This document shows positions 1 through 7,324 of a stretch of DNA of 12,662 nt, one piece after another. A program made the translations under genes and the position numbers. How positions within the stretch are numbered: the stretch's first letter is position 1; every line of letters begins with the position of its first letter. Source of the stretch: Betaproteobacteria bacterium UBA6904 (GTDB taxonomy: Bacteria; Pseudomonadota; Gammaproteobacteria; Burkholderiales; SG8-39); NCBI GenBank assembly GCA_002451175.1, contig DKBI01000342.1, positions 1 to 12,662 on the forward strand, written 5' to 3'. The notes beneath the pieces were generated by a model that did not search any database, was not told the origin of the DNA, and worked only from the letters and a program-made list of their open reading frames with translations.

Positions 1-282
1 CTCGGCGTGCCGTTCAACATCGCCTCGTACTCGCTGCTGACGCTCATGGTGGCGCAGATCACGGGATTGAAGCCCGGGGAATTCGTCCACACGCTGGGTG
101 ACGCGCATCTGTACGTGAACCATCTCGACCAGGCGCGCGCGCAGCTCGAGCGTGCCCCGCGCCCGTTCCCGCGCATGCGGCTCCGCGCGGACGTGCGCGA
201 GCTCGACGGCTTCCGCTACGAGGATTTCACGCTCTCGGACTACGACCCGCACCCGGCGATCAAGGCGCCGATCGCGGTGTGA
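1..282 (+). CDS. thyA: Thymidylate synthase, C-terminal part (5' end outside window)
   Basis: The first 93 codons in frame 1 give the C-terminal third of thymidylate synthase, which makes dTMP from dUMP using methylene-tetrahydrofolate in the cytoplasm. Visible family motifs are [10 protein letters not shown] (the dUMP-binding Asn region that follows the catalytic Cys, which lies upstream of the window), [15 protein letters not shown] (the GDxHxY nucleotide-binding segment) and the conserved C-terminus [13 protein letters not shown], which closes over the active site. The family is usually about 264 residues, so about 170 residues are missing on the left. The stop is TGA at 280-282. It converges with the 12-heme cytochrome gene and appears to be a housekeeping boundary, unrelated to the cytochrome operons. 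Confidence 0.96.
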   Translation, partial: LGVPFNIASYSLLTLMVAQITGLKPGEFVHTLGDAHLYVNHLDQARAQLERAPRPFPRMRLRADVRELDGFRYEDFTLSDYDPHPAIKAPIAV

Positions 283-292
283 CAGGCCCGGC

Positions 293-313
293 CCACCGCA
301 TCGGATGCGGTGG
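293..313 (+). terminator. Probable terminator hairpin of thyA
   Basis: Eleven bases after the thyA stop, the arms CCACCGCAT and ATGCGGTGG form a perfect 9-bp stem with a CGG loop, followed by TTTCTC. The U-tract is short, so it is a plausible but not strong intrinsic terminator. The arm CCACCGCATC recurs as a direct copy at 333-342, so the loop could also belong to a short repeat family. Confidence 0.55.
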
Positions 314-389
314 TTTCTCGGGTGCAAGCCGGCCACCGCATCCGAGGCGAAGCGGCTGATCCGACGGCCGGGCCGCTGGCGCGCACCGC

Positions 390-410
390 GGGGCGCGAGG
401 CAAGCGCCCC
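390..410 (-). terminator. GC-rich hairpin after the 12-heme cytochrome gene
   Basis: Arms GGGGCGC (390-396) and GCGCCCC (404-410) form a 7-bp stem with a 7-base loop just beyond the stop of the minus-strand operon. No U-tract follows on the minus strand. It could slow or end transcription with Rho, or simply protect the mRNA end, but it does not meet the pattern of an intrinsic terminator. Confidence 0.3.
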
Positions 411-422
411 CTTGCAGGGAAC

Positions 423-2123
423 CTAGTAACTCTTGGGCGCGTGGTCCTTGCCGTGGCACGTCAGATAGCAGCGCCCCGTGTTCTGCCCCAGCGACTCGAA
501 GCGCAGCTGCCCCGATGCGCTGGGCGTCACGACCGAGATGTCGAAATTGATCAGTTTGCTGTTGTTCGTCGCATTGCCCTGGGTTGCGGAGATGCCGTGC
601 GGATCGTGGCAGACGTTGCACGGCGTGCGGTACTCCACCACGTGTTTCATGTGATACCGAAACGCGCCGCCTTCGGTGATGAACGTGCTGCGGCCGTGGC
701 ACTTGTAGCACAGCGCATAATTGGCCGCGCTTTCCGGCGTGTTGTCGACGGTGACGTACGGCCGCTCGAGAAGCGAAGCGTAGGTGGAACCATGCGGCCC
801 CGCCGGGCCGCTGCCGCCGGCGCCGGGCCCGGCATTGTTGTTGTGGCAGTCCGCGCACCTGACCAGGCTGGACACCGACCACGTCGGTCCGATGAGACTC
901 GGAACGTTGAGATTTCTGCCCACACCGGCGACCGGGTGATAGGAGGGATTGAGCGTGTCGAACTGGAGGCGCACGTTGTCCTGCGCGATCTGGCGCCGCG
1001 TCCGCGGCGTCGGCTTGCCCGGACTGTCGCCATGGCAGCGCAGGCAGATCTGGTATTCGGACGCCACGGGATTGACTTCCGCGCCAGCGATGGTTACCCC
1101 GCGAACCCCGAGGAGTGCGCCCGATGGCGTGCCGGCGGCCGCGCGCGCCGCGTGCGGATTGTGACAGTCCGCGCATTCGACGTGCCGCGTGGCCGAGACC
1201 GCCGGCTCCGCGGGATCGTGCGTGCCGCTCGTCGAGGCCAGCGGGTGGATGGACAGCTTGCCGAATTCCGACTGGACGTTCTTCCGCGCCACGTTGCCGT
1301 TGTGGCAGGGATAACAGTTGTCTTCCTCGGCTGCCGCGTTCAGCAGGCGCGCCTTCCCCCCGGCGGAATGCGGCCGGTGGCAGTTCTCGCAGGCGTTGGA
1401 AGAGACCGAGTTCCACGAGGTGTGCGGCCAGGGGTTTGGACCGGCGCCATTCCATGACGCAGTCGAATTGCGATGGTCGCTGCCGGACCAGTAATTCTTC
1501 AGGTGGCACGTCTGGCACAGCGCGGACGCGACGTTCGGCACGACGAGGAACTTGCCGTTGGTGTCGTCGTGCGGATCGTGGCACGACGTGCATTGCAGCC
1601 GGCCGGTCGCGTCGAGGCGCACCCGGCCCGTGAGCGTTGCGGGATTCGCAAGCTCGCCGCGGGTCGTCGACAGCGTCGCCGTGTAGGCGAAGGAGATCGG
1701 ATGATCATCCGACAGGTCCGTGCCCAGGCGGCTGGCGCCGGCGGGCATCATGGTCACGCCGCCCGACATGCTGATCGGCGCGGCGCGCGTCAGAACGTCG
1801 CCGAGCGCGATCGTGCCGTCGTGGCAGCTGAGGCACAGGAGCGAGGCGCCGGTCGGCTGGCCGGTCAGCGCCCGCTGCGTGGAACTCGCGTAGGGCGTGT
1901 AGGTGCTTCCCGGGGCGCGGCGATTCCACAGCGGCGCCGTCGGCGCGCTGTTGTGCGGCGCATGGCAGAAGATGCAGACCTGCGTCTCGCTCACGGCCCG
2001 GACCGCGCCGGGCCCGCTCGCCGAAAGGTTGTGCCGGGTATCGACGAGTGCGGCAGGCGCATGCGCGACGACGCCGAGCGCGGGCAAGAGCACGACGAGC
2101 CGCAGGATCGGCGCGATCTTCAC
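423..2123 (-). CDS. 12-heme c-type cytochrome (paired CxxCH family), secreted
   Basis: This 566-residue protein starts with a Sec signal peptide (MKIAPILRL, then a hydrophobic stretch ending near HAPA-AL, residues 1-25) and has no lipobox. It carries eleven CxxCH motifs (CIFCH, CLSCH, CTSCH, CQTCH, CENCH, CYPCH, CADCH, CLRCH, CADCH, CYKCH, CNVCH) and a last CX3CH motif (CYLTCH) near the C-terminus, so twelve covalent hemes are predicted. Several motifs are followed by a second His (CHAPH, CHDPH, CHRPH, CHNPH, CHDPH), typical of the doubled-CxxCH family with bis-His ligation. Its first four heme sites align with the whole tetraheme cytochrome at 6340-6990. The start is GTG at 2123, overlapping the upstream TGA as GTGA, with GGGGGA five bases upstream. 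As last gene of the operon it is probably the periplasmic or surface partner of the beta-barrel (inference). Its substrate is unknown. Confidence 0.92.
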   Translation of the reverse strand: MKIAPILRLVVLLPALGVVAHAPAALVDTRHNLSASGPGAVRAVSETQVCIFCHAPHNSAPTAPLWNRRAPGSTYTPYASSTQRALTGQPTGASLLCLSCHDGTIALGDVLTRAAPISMSGGVTMMPAGASRLGTDLSDDHPISFAYTATLSTTRGELANPATLTGRVRLDATGRLQCTSCHDPHDDTNGKFLVVPNVASALCQTCHLKNYWSGSDHRNSTASWNGAGPNPWPHTSWNSVSSNACENCHRPHSAGGKARLLNAAAEEDNCYPCHNGNVARKNVQSEFGKLSIHPLASTSGTHDPAEPAVSATRHVECADCHNPHAARAAAGTPSGALLGVRGVTIAGAEVNPVASEYQICLRCHGDSPGKPTPRTRRQIAQDNVRLQFDTLNPSYHPVAGVGRNLNVPSLIGPTWSVSSLVRCADCHNNNAGPGAGGSGPAGPHGSTYASLLERPYVTVDNTPESAANYALCYKCHGRSTFITEGGAFRYHMKHVVEYRTPCNVCHDPHGISATQGNATNNSKLINFDISVVTPSASGQLRFESLGQNTGRCYLTCHGKDHAPKSY

Positions 2124-3142
2124 TGCGCTCCCCCGACGTAGCGCAGCATCTGCACGCGGCGGTTGTAGGAATCGGCGACGTAGATCGTGTCGTCGTCGGC
2201 GATGAACAGGCCGGTGGGCAGCCAGAATTCGCCGCGGCCGGATCCGATCTCGCCCACCGACAGCAGAAACCGGCCCGACGCATCGAAGATCTGCAAGGCG
2301 CCGAACAGCGCATCCACGACGTAGACGTGACCGAAGCGATCCGTTGCCACGCCCTTCTGCCGCGCCAGGTCGCCGGATGCGTCGCCGGCCCTCCCGAACT
2401 GCCCGATGACGGTGCCCTGGTCGTCGAGAATCTGCACCCGGAAATTGAGCGAATCGGTGACGTAGTACCGGCCGTCCGCCGCGCGCCAGAGATGGGTCGG
2501 ATAATTGAACTCGCCAGCGCCCGTTCCGCGCCGGCCAACCGCGGCCGACAGCGCGCCCTGCGCATCGAAGTACAGCACGCGATGCGCCGCCGTATCGACG
2601 ACGGCGAGGCGACGCGTTACCGGATCGTAGGCGATGCCCGTCGGCTGCCGCAGCGGCGCACCAAGCGCGACGGGCACGGCGTGCTTGGCGCCCGCGCGGA
2701 TCAGCAGAACCTTGCCGAGCGCCGAGTCCGAAACGTAGATGTCGCCGCCTTCGCCGCGCGCGAGCGCGACGGGAGAGGGCAGCGGCGCGCCGTGCTCGCG
2801 GGCGACGAGCGCGTACGCTCCGGTGGCCGGATCCAATCGGTGCACCCCCTTGGCGCCGGGGTCCGCAACGTAGAGTGTCGTGCCGACAACCGCCACGGCC
2901 ATTGGACGCACGAGACGCGCCTCCGAGCCTCCGAACAGGATGTCGGCCAATCGTTGCAGCGCACCCTTCCGGATCCCGAGGTCGTCGGGGCGCGAAAATG
3001 TGCCGACATGCACGAGGCGCGCGGCAGCGGGCGCAGGCGGCCAGACCAGCGGCGCCGGGTTCTCCGGCACCTTCGCCGGCTGCGCGCAGCCGACCAGCAT
3101 GCCGAGCATCATCGAGGCCAACCCCGCGCGTTGCGTCGTCAG
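2120..3142 (-). CDS. NHL-repeat beta-propeller lipoprotein (second copy in operon)
   Basis: The protein has about 340 residues. Residues 1-19 form a lipoprotein signal ending in LVGC (Cys19), with Ala at +2, which fits sorting to the outer membrane. The body holds about six NHL/six-bladed propeller repeats seen as recurring lines such as LYVADPGAKGVHRLD, IYVSDSALGKV, YYVTDSLNFRVQILD, VYVVDALFGALQIFD and IYVADSYNRRVQML. I place the start at CTG 3142, which overlaps the barrel stop as CTGA. It has an ideal GGAGG five bases upstream, whereas the downstream TTG (3121) and ATGs (3112, 3109) leave too short an uncharged signal and lie far from any ribosome site. NHL propellers are usually protein- or ligand-binding scaffolds; here it probably assembles with the barrel and cytochromes (inference). 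It is a paralogue of the NHL protein at 5164-6321. Confidence 0.85.
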   Translation of the reverse strand: MTTQRAGLASMMLGMLVGCAQPAKVPENPAPLVWPPAPAAARLVHVGTFSRPDDLGIRKGALQRLADILFGGSEARLVRPMAVAVVGTTLYVADPGAKGVHRLDPATGAYALVAREHGAPLPSPVALARGEGGDIYVSDSALGKVLLIRAGAKHAVPVALGAPLRQPTGIAYDPVTRRLAVVDTAAHRVLYFDAQGALSAAVGRRGTGAGEFNYPTHLWRAADGRYYVTDSLNFRVQILDDQGTVIGQFGRAGDASGDLARQKGVATDRFGHVYVVDALFGALQIFDASGRFLLSVGEIGSGRGEFWLPTGLFIADDDTIYVADSYNRRVQMLRYVGGAQ

Positions 3143-5160
3143 AAGTCCCTCCGGAAAGTCAATTGCGCCGCGGAACGGGTGCGGTTGATCGCGCCCTGCT
3201 GCTCCTTGACCTGCGTGAGCTCGGCGGACAGGGTCGCCTGCCGGTAGCGCCACTGCGCGCGCATCGCGGCAAAGGTACGGCTGCGCGGCGTGGCGCCGCC
3301 CTTGTCGCGCTCCAGGCCGACATCGCCGGAGAGCTCGATGCCGAGTGGATGGCGCGTGGCATAGCGGACGTCGATTCCGCGCAGATCGACGTCGTTTCCC
3401 GGGTGATCGTAGAGCACCTTCGACCGCCGGCCGGTGACGCGGATGCTCCCGATGCCGACAAACGGATCCTCGATCTGCGCGTACAGATCGGCGCTCGAGC
3501 GCCGATAGGGCGAGACCGTTTCCCTGCGGCTCTCGTGCTCGATGCTGCCACCGACGAGCGCTTCGTGCCCGAATCCGAGCGGCAGATCCGTGCGCGCGCC
3601 GACCGTGCGGCCACGCACCTCGTTGAGCTGAAATGTCGGGATTCCGGATTCCAGACGCGGCGAGGCCCCGACCGCGCGAAAGTACACACTGGTGGCCCGC
3701 GTCGCGTTCCAGCTGAGGTTCACCGTCTGGTGGAACTGGCTGAAGGCGTACGTGCCCCCCACGTCGCAGGCGTAGTCGACGAGGACGGTCTGTCCATCGG
3801 TGATATTGCCGCCGATCAGGCGCTGTACGCGCGTCTCGACACCGACCACCGAGAGCACGTAGTCGAGTCCCTCGACGAATGTCTGCGTGCGCGGCTCGTT
3901 GCTCAGGGTCACGCTCCCGGCAATCACACGCGGCCGGGCAAGCGGCACCAACGCCGTGCCCGACAGCGCCATGCGCTCGCCGACGACCGTCGTCTGCGGC
4001 ACGCGACTCTGTTGGTCGACTCGCTCGTAGCGCGCGGCGTAGCTGGCCTGCAGCGTGCCGACCGGCAGCCTGCGTTCGAAGCGCGCGCTGCCCTCCGTAC
4101 CCCATGTGCCAGAATCGAATTCCGTAGTCCGATTGGATTCGCTGCGCGCGCTCAGGCTGCCGGACAGCTGCGCCGTCGGCGCGAAGCGGACGCCCGCCGT
4201 TCCGGTGCGCCGCGTCGAGGTCAGCGCACCCTGGTCGCTGCTGCTCGATTCCAGCGTTGCGAAGCTCTGCGTCGCGGCGCTGTGCGCGGCGACGAGATCA
4301 AGCAGGAACCGTGCGTCCCTGCGGTCCGGCACGGCCCCTGACTCCAGCCGGTACGCTTGCGCGTTCCACGAGACCAGGTTCACGAGGTGGATGTTGCGAT
4401 TCGCGCCGAACTGAAGCCGCGTGTCGAGGGATGCGCTCCGGGTGCTCGAGGTCGACCCCTGGATCGGCAGATTGGGGCTGCCGCTGCGCGAGTCCTGCTC
4501 GGCCGCCTGATAGTGGAGCTGCGTCATGCCCAGCGCGCCGAACGAGCGGCTTGCGCGCACGGTCACCCGGTCGATCCGGTCGTCGATGATGCGGTCGGTG
4601 CCGCGTCCGCGAAATTCAGAACGCGATGCGTCCAGCAGCACGGGAACGGGCGTGAACGGCTCCAGCAGGGCAACATCGAAGCCGAGCCGACGGGACTCCT
4701 GGCTCATGACCTGGCCGAGTCCCAGGCTGAGCGTCGGGTTGAGGTGCTCGAAAAACAGCGAACCGCGATACGGTTTGTCGCGCAGCAAGGTCGCCCGACC
4801 CAGAAAATTGTAGAGCGTGCCGCCGGATCGTGTCTCACCGGCCTCGGTCGCGAAACGCCCCTGTTGCAGCACGGGGCCGCCGCCGACGTCGAGGAGGAGG
4901 AAGTTCGGATGGTAGACGTAGCTGTGCGTCATGACGAAGACTTCGGTGCGAAGGTCCGTGAGCGTCTGGCGCATTCGAGAGGCGGGCGCGCCCGCCGCCG
5001 CGGGCAGACCGGTGCCGAAGTCGTCGCGAAGGAACCGCACCGACGCGCTGCCATCGATCCCCAGGAGCCGGAAAGGCGCGACCTCCTGAGCCCCGCTGCC
5101 GCCCGCGCAGAGCGTGCAGATGCCGAACAGCGCCGCGCCGGTGCGTTGGCGGCGGCTCAA
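3139..5160 (-). CDS. Large outer-membrane beta-barrel protein of the cytochrome operon
   Basis: This 673-residue protein starts with MSRRQRTGAALFGICTLCAG and a signal peptide ending near GSGAQ-EV. It then shows long runs of alternating polar and hydrophobic residues rich in Arg, Ser, Thr and aromatic residues, with no hydrophobic helices, and ends in AQLTFRRDF. A terminal Phe after such a strand is the usual BAM recognition signal of outer-membrane barrels. Around residues 430-462 a segment (FVEGLDY...GQTVLVDY) looks like a conserved non-strand insertion. The start is TTG at 5160; a stop codon lies directly upstream in frame, and only three bases separate it from the previous gene. Length is similar to MtrB-type porins of porin-cytochrome conduits, but the mature part lacks the N-terminal CxxC of MtrB and I see no clear sequence match. 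Role as a conduit sheath or secretion pore is inference from context. Confidence 0.8.
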   Translation of the reverse strand: MSRRQRTGAALFGICTLCAGGSGAQEVAPFRLLGIDGSASVRFLRDDFGTGLPAAAGAPASRMRQTLTDLRTEVFVMTHSYVYHPNFLLLDVGGGPVLQQGRFATEAGETRSGGTLYNFLGRATLLRDKPYRGSLFFEHLNPTLSLGLGQVMSQESRRLGFDVALLEPFTPVPVLLDASRSEFRGRGTDRIIDDRIDRVTVRASRSFGALGMTQLHYQAAEQDSRSGSPNLPIQGSTSSTRSASLDTRLQFGANRNIHLVNLVSWNAQAYRLESGAVPDRRDARFLLDLVAAHSAATQSFATLESSSSDQGALTSTRRTGTAGVRFAPTAQLSGSLSARSESNRTTEFDSGTWGTEGSARFERRLPVGTLQASYAARYERVDQQSRVPQTTVVGERMALSGTALVPLARPRVIAGSVTLSNEPRTQTFVEGLDYVLSVVGVETRVQRLIGGNITDGQTVLVDYACDVGGTYAFSQFHQTVNLSWNATRATSVYFRAVGASPRLESGIPTFQLNEVRGRTVGARTDLPLGFGHEALVGGSIEHESRRETVSPYRRSSADLYAQIEDPFVGIGSIRVTGRRSKVLYDHPGNDVDLRGIDVRYATRHPLGIELSGDVGLERDKGGATPRSRTFAAMRAQWRYRQATLSAELTQVKEQQGAINRTRSAAQLTFRRDF
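3148..3152 (-). promoter_or_regulatory. Ribosome binding site deciding a CTG start
   Basis: GGAGG on the minus strand lies inside the last codons of the beta-barrel gene, five bases before CTG at 3142-3140. It sits about 35 bases from the nearest in-frame ATG, too far to serve it. This supports translational coupling of the second NHL lipoprotein to the barrel through a CTGA overlap. Confidence 0.6.
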
Positions 5161-5163
5161 GCG

Positions 5164-6321
5164 TCACTGCACGGGCTGGCTCGACGGCCCGCTCGCCGCC
5201 ACACGGGCCGCGGGCCTGTCATCGGGCAGGTACACGATGCCGCGACGCCTGCCGAAACCGAACACGTCGACCTTGTTCGGACCGAATTGGCTTACGACCA
5301 GGATGACGTATTCAATCTCGAAATCCGGAGCCGCCCGTTGCCGGAACAGGCTTGCGCTCTCGTAATCGATGCGCAAGGCGGTCGGCAGATTGAGCCCGTC
5401 GAGACCCTGCCCCGGCTCTCCGAAATTCAGCAACAGGCGACCTGCGTCATCGAACAACTGGACGTTCTGGAACGCCGCGTCGACGACGTACAGGCGCCCC
5501 GCCCGGTCCAGGGCGACGCCCTTCGGCCGCGCAAATCGCCCCGGCGTGACGCCCGCCTCGCCGTAACCGCGCACGAAGCTTCCGTCGGCCGAAAATCGCT
5601 GGACCCTGAAGTTGCTCGTATCGACCACGTACACGTCGCCATCCGGGCCGATCGCGATGTTGGTCGGATGGAAGAACTCACCCGGCGCCGACCCGGGCCG
5701 CCCGAAGTGAAACAGCGGCCTCCCGGAACGCTTGTCGAGCACCTCCACGCGATGGTTGCGAATGTCCACCACATAGAGACGCTCGTCCGTGACGGCGACG
5801 TCGACAGGCCGCATCCGGCCGTCTTCGCCGAGCGCGTTCACGAACTGATCGTCTCGATCGAACACCAGGATCAGGTCGCGGCCCGTGTCGGTGACGTACT
5901 TGGTGCCGTCGCGGTCGATGGAGACGTTGATCGGCCGCTTCATGCGGCCCCGTCCCGCGCCGCTGAGGACCGTGAACCGCTGGCCCTTGATGTCGAAGAC
6001 CGCAAGTCCCGGTGCCTTGCTGTCGGCGACGTAGAGCTTGCCGTCGTACAGCGCGGCGCCGTACGGCTGGCGCAACGCCTGGCGATCGCGTTCCTCGCCC
6101 ACGACGAAGCGCGCGAATTCGCTCGCCGGCGCCGCGACGTCCTGCTCGCTCGCGAACGTTGCCAGGTGCTGAATGCGCGGCGCATCCGGCGGCGGCGGGT
6201 AGAACACCGCCTCGCGCAGCGGGGGCGCCTCGCGCGGTGCGCTGGCGCAACCGCACAGCGCCGCGCTCAGCAAGGCGCACGCGAGGCTTCGGATGCTCGG
6301 GCGCTCCCCCATCATCGACAC
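5164..6321 (-). CDS. NHL-repeat beta-propeller lipoprotein (first copy in operon)
   Basis: This 385-residue protein has a lipoprotein signal: RPSIRS, a hydrophobic core, then LCGC with Cys25 and Ala at +2, suggesting outer-membrane anchoring. The body carries about six NHL propeller repeats (LYVADSKAPGLAVFD, KYVTDTGRDLILVFD, LYVVDIRNHRVEVLD, VYVVDTSNFRVQRFS, LYVVDAAFQNVQLFD), often preceded by G-x-G-x-F-x-x-P turns. A distinct C-terminal tail (residues about 325-365) contains VILVVSQFGPNKVDVFGFG and looks like an extra strand unit. The start may be GTG 6321 or ATG 6315 or 6312; ribosome-site evidence is weak for all. It lies 18 bases after the tetraheme gene and three bases before the barrel. 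Such proteins are found beside multiheme cytochromes in metal-respiring bacteria; an exact biochemical role is not known to me. Confidence 0.87.
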   Translation of the reverse strand: MSMMGERPSIRSLACALLSAALCGCASAPREAPPLREAVFYPPPPDAPRIQHLATFASEQDVAAPASEFARFVVGEERDRQALRQPYGAALYDGKLYVADSKAPGLAVFDIKGQRFTVLSGAGRGRMKRPINVSIDRDGTKYVTDTGRDLILVFDRDDQFVNALGEDGRMRPVDVAVTDERLYVVDIRNHRVEVLDKRSGRPLFHFGRPGSAPGEFFHPTNIAIGPDGDVYVVDTSNFRVQRFSADGSFVRGYGEAGVTPGRFARPKGVALDRAGRLYVVDAAFQNVQLFDDAGRLLLNFGEPGQGLDGLNLPTALRIDYESASLFRQRAAPDFEIEYVILVVSQFGPNKVDVFGFGRRRGIVYLPDDRPAARVAASGPSSQPVQ

Positions 6322-6339
6322 GTGGGCTCGCCGCGCCGA

Positions 6340-6990
6340 TTACTTGTTGTGGCAGGCGAGACAGATCGCGCTGCCCGCGTCGCTCACCTTGAGCAGCTTG
6401 CTGGTCTGCGCATTGAACGTGTTGTGCACGTCGTGGCAGGACGAGCACTCGAGCTTGTCGTTGTACAGCATCGTCGCCTTAAGGGTTCCGGTCTTGGTCT
6501 GCCCGCCGGATCCGATCGTGATCGACTTGACGCTGGGATCGTGCAGCGAGCCATCGGCGGTGGCCAGCGCGGAATTGTAGGTAAAGCCGATCGGATGGTC
6601 GTTGTTCAGCGCGGTTCCGACATTGCTCGATGCCGCGACCATCGTGGAGCCGGTGGCGCCGCCGAAGCTGTCGACCGCCACCGTGCCGTCGTGACATGAG
6701 AGGCAGAGCTTGGACAGGCCGCTGGGCTGGCCCATCGTCGCGTTGAGCGTCGCGCTCGAGTAGAGCGTGTAGGTCGCCGTCGACAGTGCGTGCGTCCAGA
6801 GCGGCGCATCGGTGACTGACGTGTTGGTGTTGTGCGGGGCGTGACACGCGACGCAGATTCGCCCGCCCGACCAGGATTTCGCGGTGAAGTCGTGGGCGGA
6901 ACCGGTAATCGTTCCCGCGAAGTTCGACTGGATGCCGAGGCCCAGCAGCAGGCCGGCCAATATCGCGCGCTTCGTGACCTTGCAGTTCAT
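6340..6990 (-). CDS. Secreted tetraheme c-type cytochrome, OmcE-like candidate nanowire subunit
   Basis: The protein has 216 residues. The signal peptide MNCKVTKRAILAGLLLGLGI is probably cleaved after Ala25 (SNFA-GT). Four heme motifs are at C46-H50, C96-H100, C182-H186 and C210-H214. Extra His are H33 (SAHDF), H53 (CHAPH), H67, H132 (DHP), H150 and H189 (CHDVH). H33, H53, H132 and H189 are also present in the matching part of the 12-heme protein, which suits four distal ligands for four hemes. Size, four hemes and the SAHDF/CHAPHN/LCLSCHDG/CHDVHN pattern resemble the OmcE-type tetraheme cytochromes that form extracellular filaments (from memory; not searched). The start is ATG 6990 with GGGAG ten bases upstream; upstream in-frame codons cover the promoter and are not coding. 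It is the first, promoter-proximal gene of the operon and so probably the most abundant product. Confidence 0.9.
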   Translation of the reverse strand: MNCKVTKRAILAGLLLGLGIQSNFAGTITGSAHDFTAKSWSGGRICVACHAPHNTNTSVTDAPLWTHALSTATYTLYSSATLNATMGQPSGLSKLCLSCHDGTVAVDSFGGATGSTMVAASSNVGTALNNDHPIGFTYNSALATADGSLHDPSVKSITIGSGGQTKTGTLKATMLYNDKLECSSCHDVHNTFNAQTSKLLKVSDAGSAICLACHNK

Positions 6991-7071
6991 GGCTTCTGAT
7001 CTCCCTCGCCTGGTTTTTCGTTCGCTTGCGCCGGCGTCCGCGGATCGGGCACCGACCCGCGTTGGAGCTAC

Positions 7072-7087
7072 AGCAGATCTCGTGCCA
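7072..7087 (-). promoter_or_regulatory. Sigma-54 promoter of the tetraheme/NHL/barrel/12-heme operon
   Basis: On the minus strand the sequence reads TGGCACGAGATCTGCT. Against the RpoN consensus TGGCACG-N4-TTGCW it differs by one base (C for T in the -12 box), and the invariant GG and GC are exactly ten bases apart. With the C of GC at -12, transcription would start near 7061, giving a 5' leader of about 70 bases that contains the GGGAG ribosome site of the tetraheme gene. Confidence 0.82.
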
Positions 7088-7151
7088 ACTCGCGGGCATA
7101 CCCGATCACCGACGCAGGGACATTGAAGTTCTCTTTGAATGTCGCGCCGGA

Positions 7152-7169
7152 TGTCGCTGAGTCCCGACG
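7152..7169. promoter_or_regulatory. Probable activator-binding dyad (imperfect), upstream activating sequence
   Basis: TGTCGC-TGAGTC-CCGACG has the same half-site length and six-base spacer as the dyad at 7217-7234, with a shared CGAC core in the right arm. A further TGTCGC lies 12 bases to the left (7140). Its centre is 65 bp from the other dyad, about six helical turns, so both would face the same side of the DNA. It is about 100 bp upstream of the predicted minus-strand start. Confidence 0.5.
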
Positions 7170-7216
7170 CTTTTTGCCTTGAGCAGGTCAACCCCTTGGT
7201 TAGTCGTGGTTTCTGC

Positions 7217-7234
7217 TGTCGCCAGAGAGCGACA
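7217..7234. promoter_or_regulatory. Perfect activator-binding dyad, upstream activating sequence
   Basis: TGTCGC-CAGAGA-GCGACA is a perfect 6+6 palindrome with a six-base spacer, suited to a dimeric Fis-type helix-turn-helix. Its centre is about 164 bp upstream of the predicted minus-strand start and about 125 bp upstream of the plus-strand start, normal enhancer distances for sigma-54 activators. The same architecture recurs at 12014-12031 before the third sigma-54 promoter. Confidence 0.62.
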
Positions 7235-7324
7235 AATCGCTGCGGCAATTTTGAAATACCTTGGATTGAGCCCGGCAACCCCGTGAGATCCGACAACAGA
7301 ATCGGTGCGGCGCCGCAGGCGGAC

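Noticed and set aside
441..1457. A 338-codon open frame opposite the 12-heme cytochrome gene
   Set aside because: Its composition is that of a shadow frame; the minus strand carries twelve heme motifs.
421..2000. Many TGGCAC matches that look like -24 boxes of sigma-54 promoters on the + strand
   Set aside because: They are the reverse complement of Cys-His codons (TGC CAC) in CxxCH motifs; none checked has GC ten bases after GG.
5095..5160. CTLC in the barrel protein as the CxxC of MtrB-type porins
   Set aside because: It lies inside the hydrophobic core of the signal peptide and would be removed.
4835..5167. A GTG start at 5167 overlapping the NHL stop as GTGA
   Set aside because: It leads into a different frame from the barrel and gives a 110-codon shadow without a signal peptide; TTG 5160 gives a proper signal and the full barrel.
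4357..6699. A 780-codon open frame on the + strand opposite the barrel and NHL genes
   Set aside because: It is Arg/Ala/Val/Asp-rich without any family motif and lies antisense to genes with clear signal peptides, repeats and lipoboxes. Long antisense frames are common in G+C-rich DNA.
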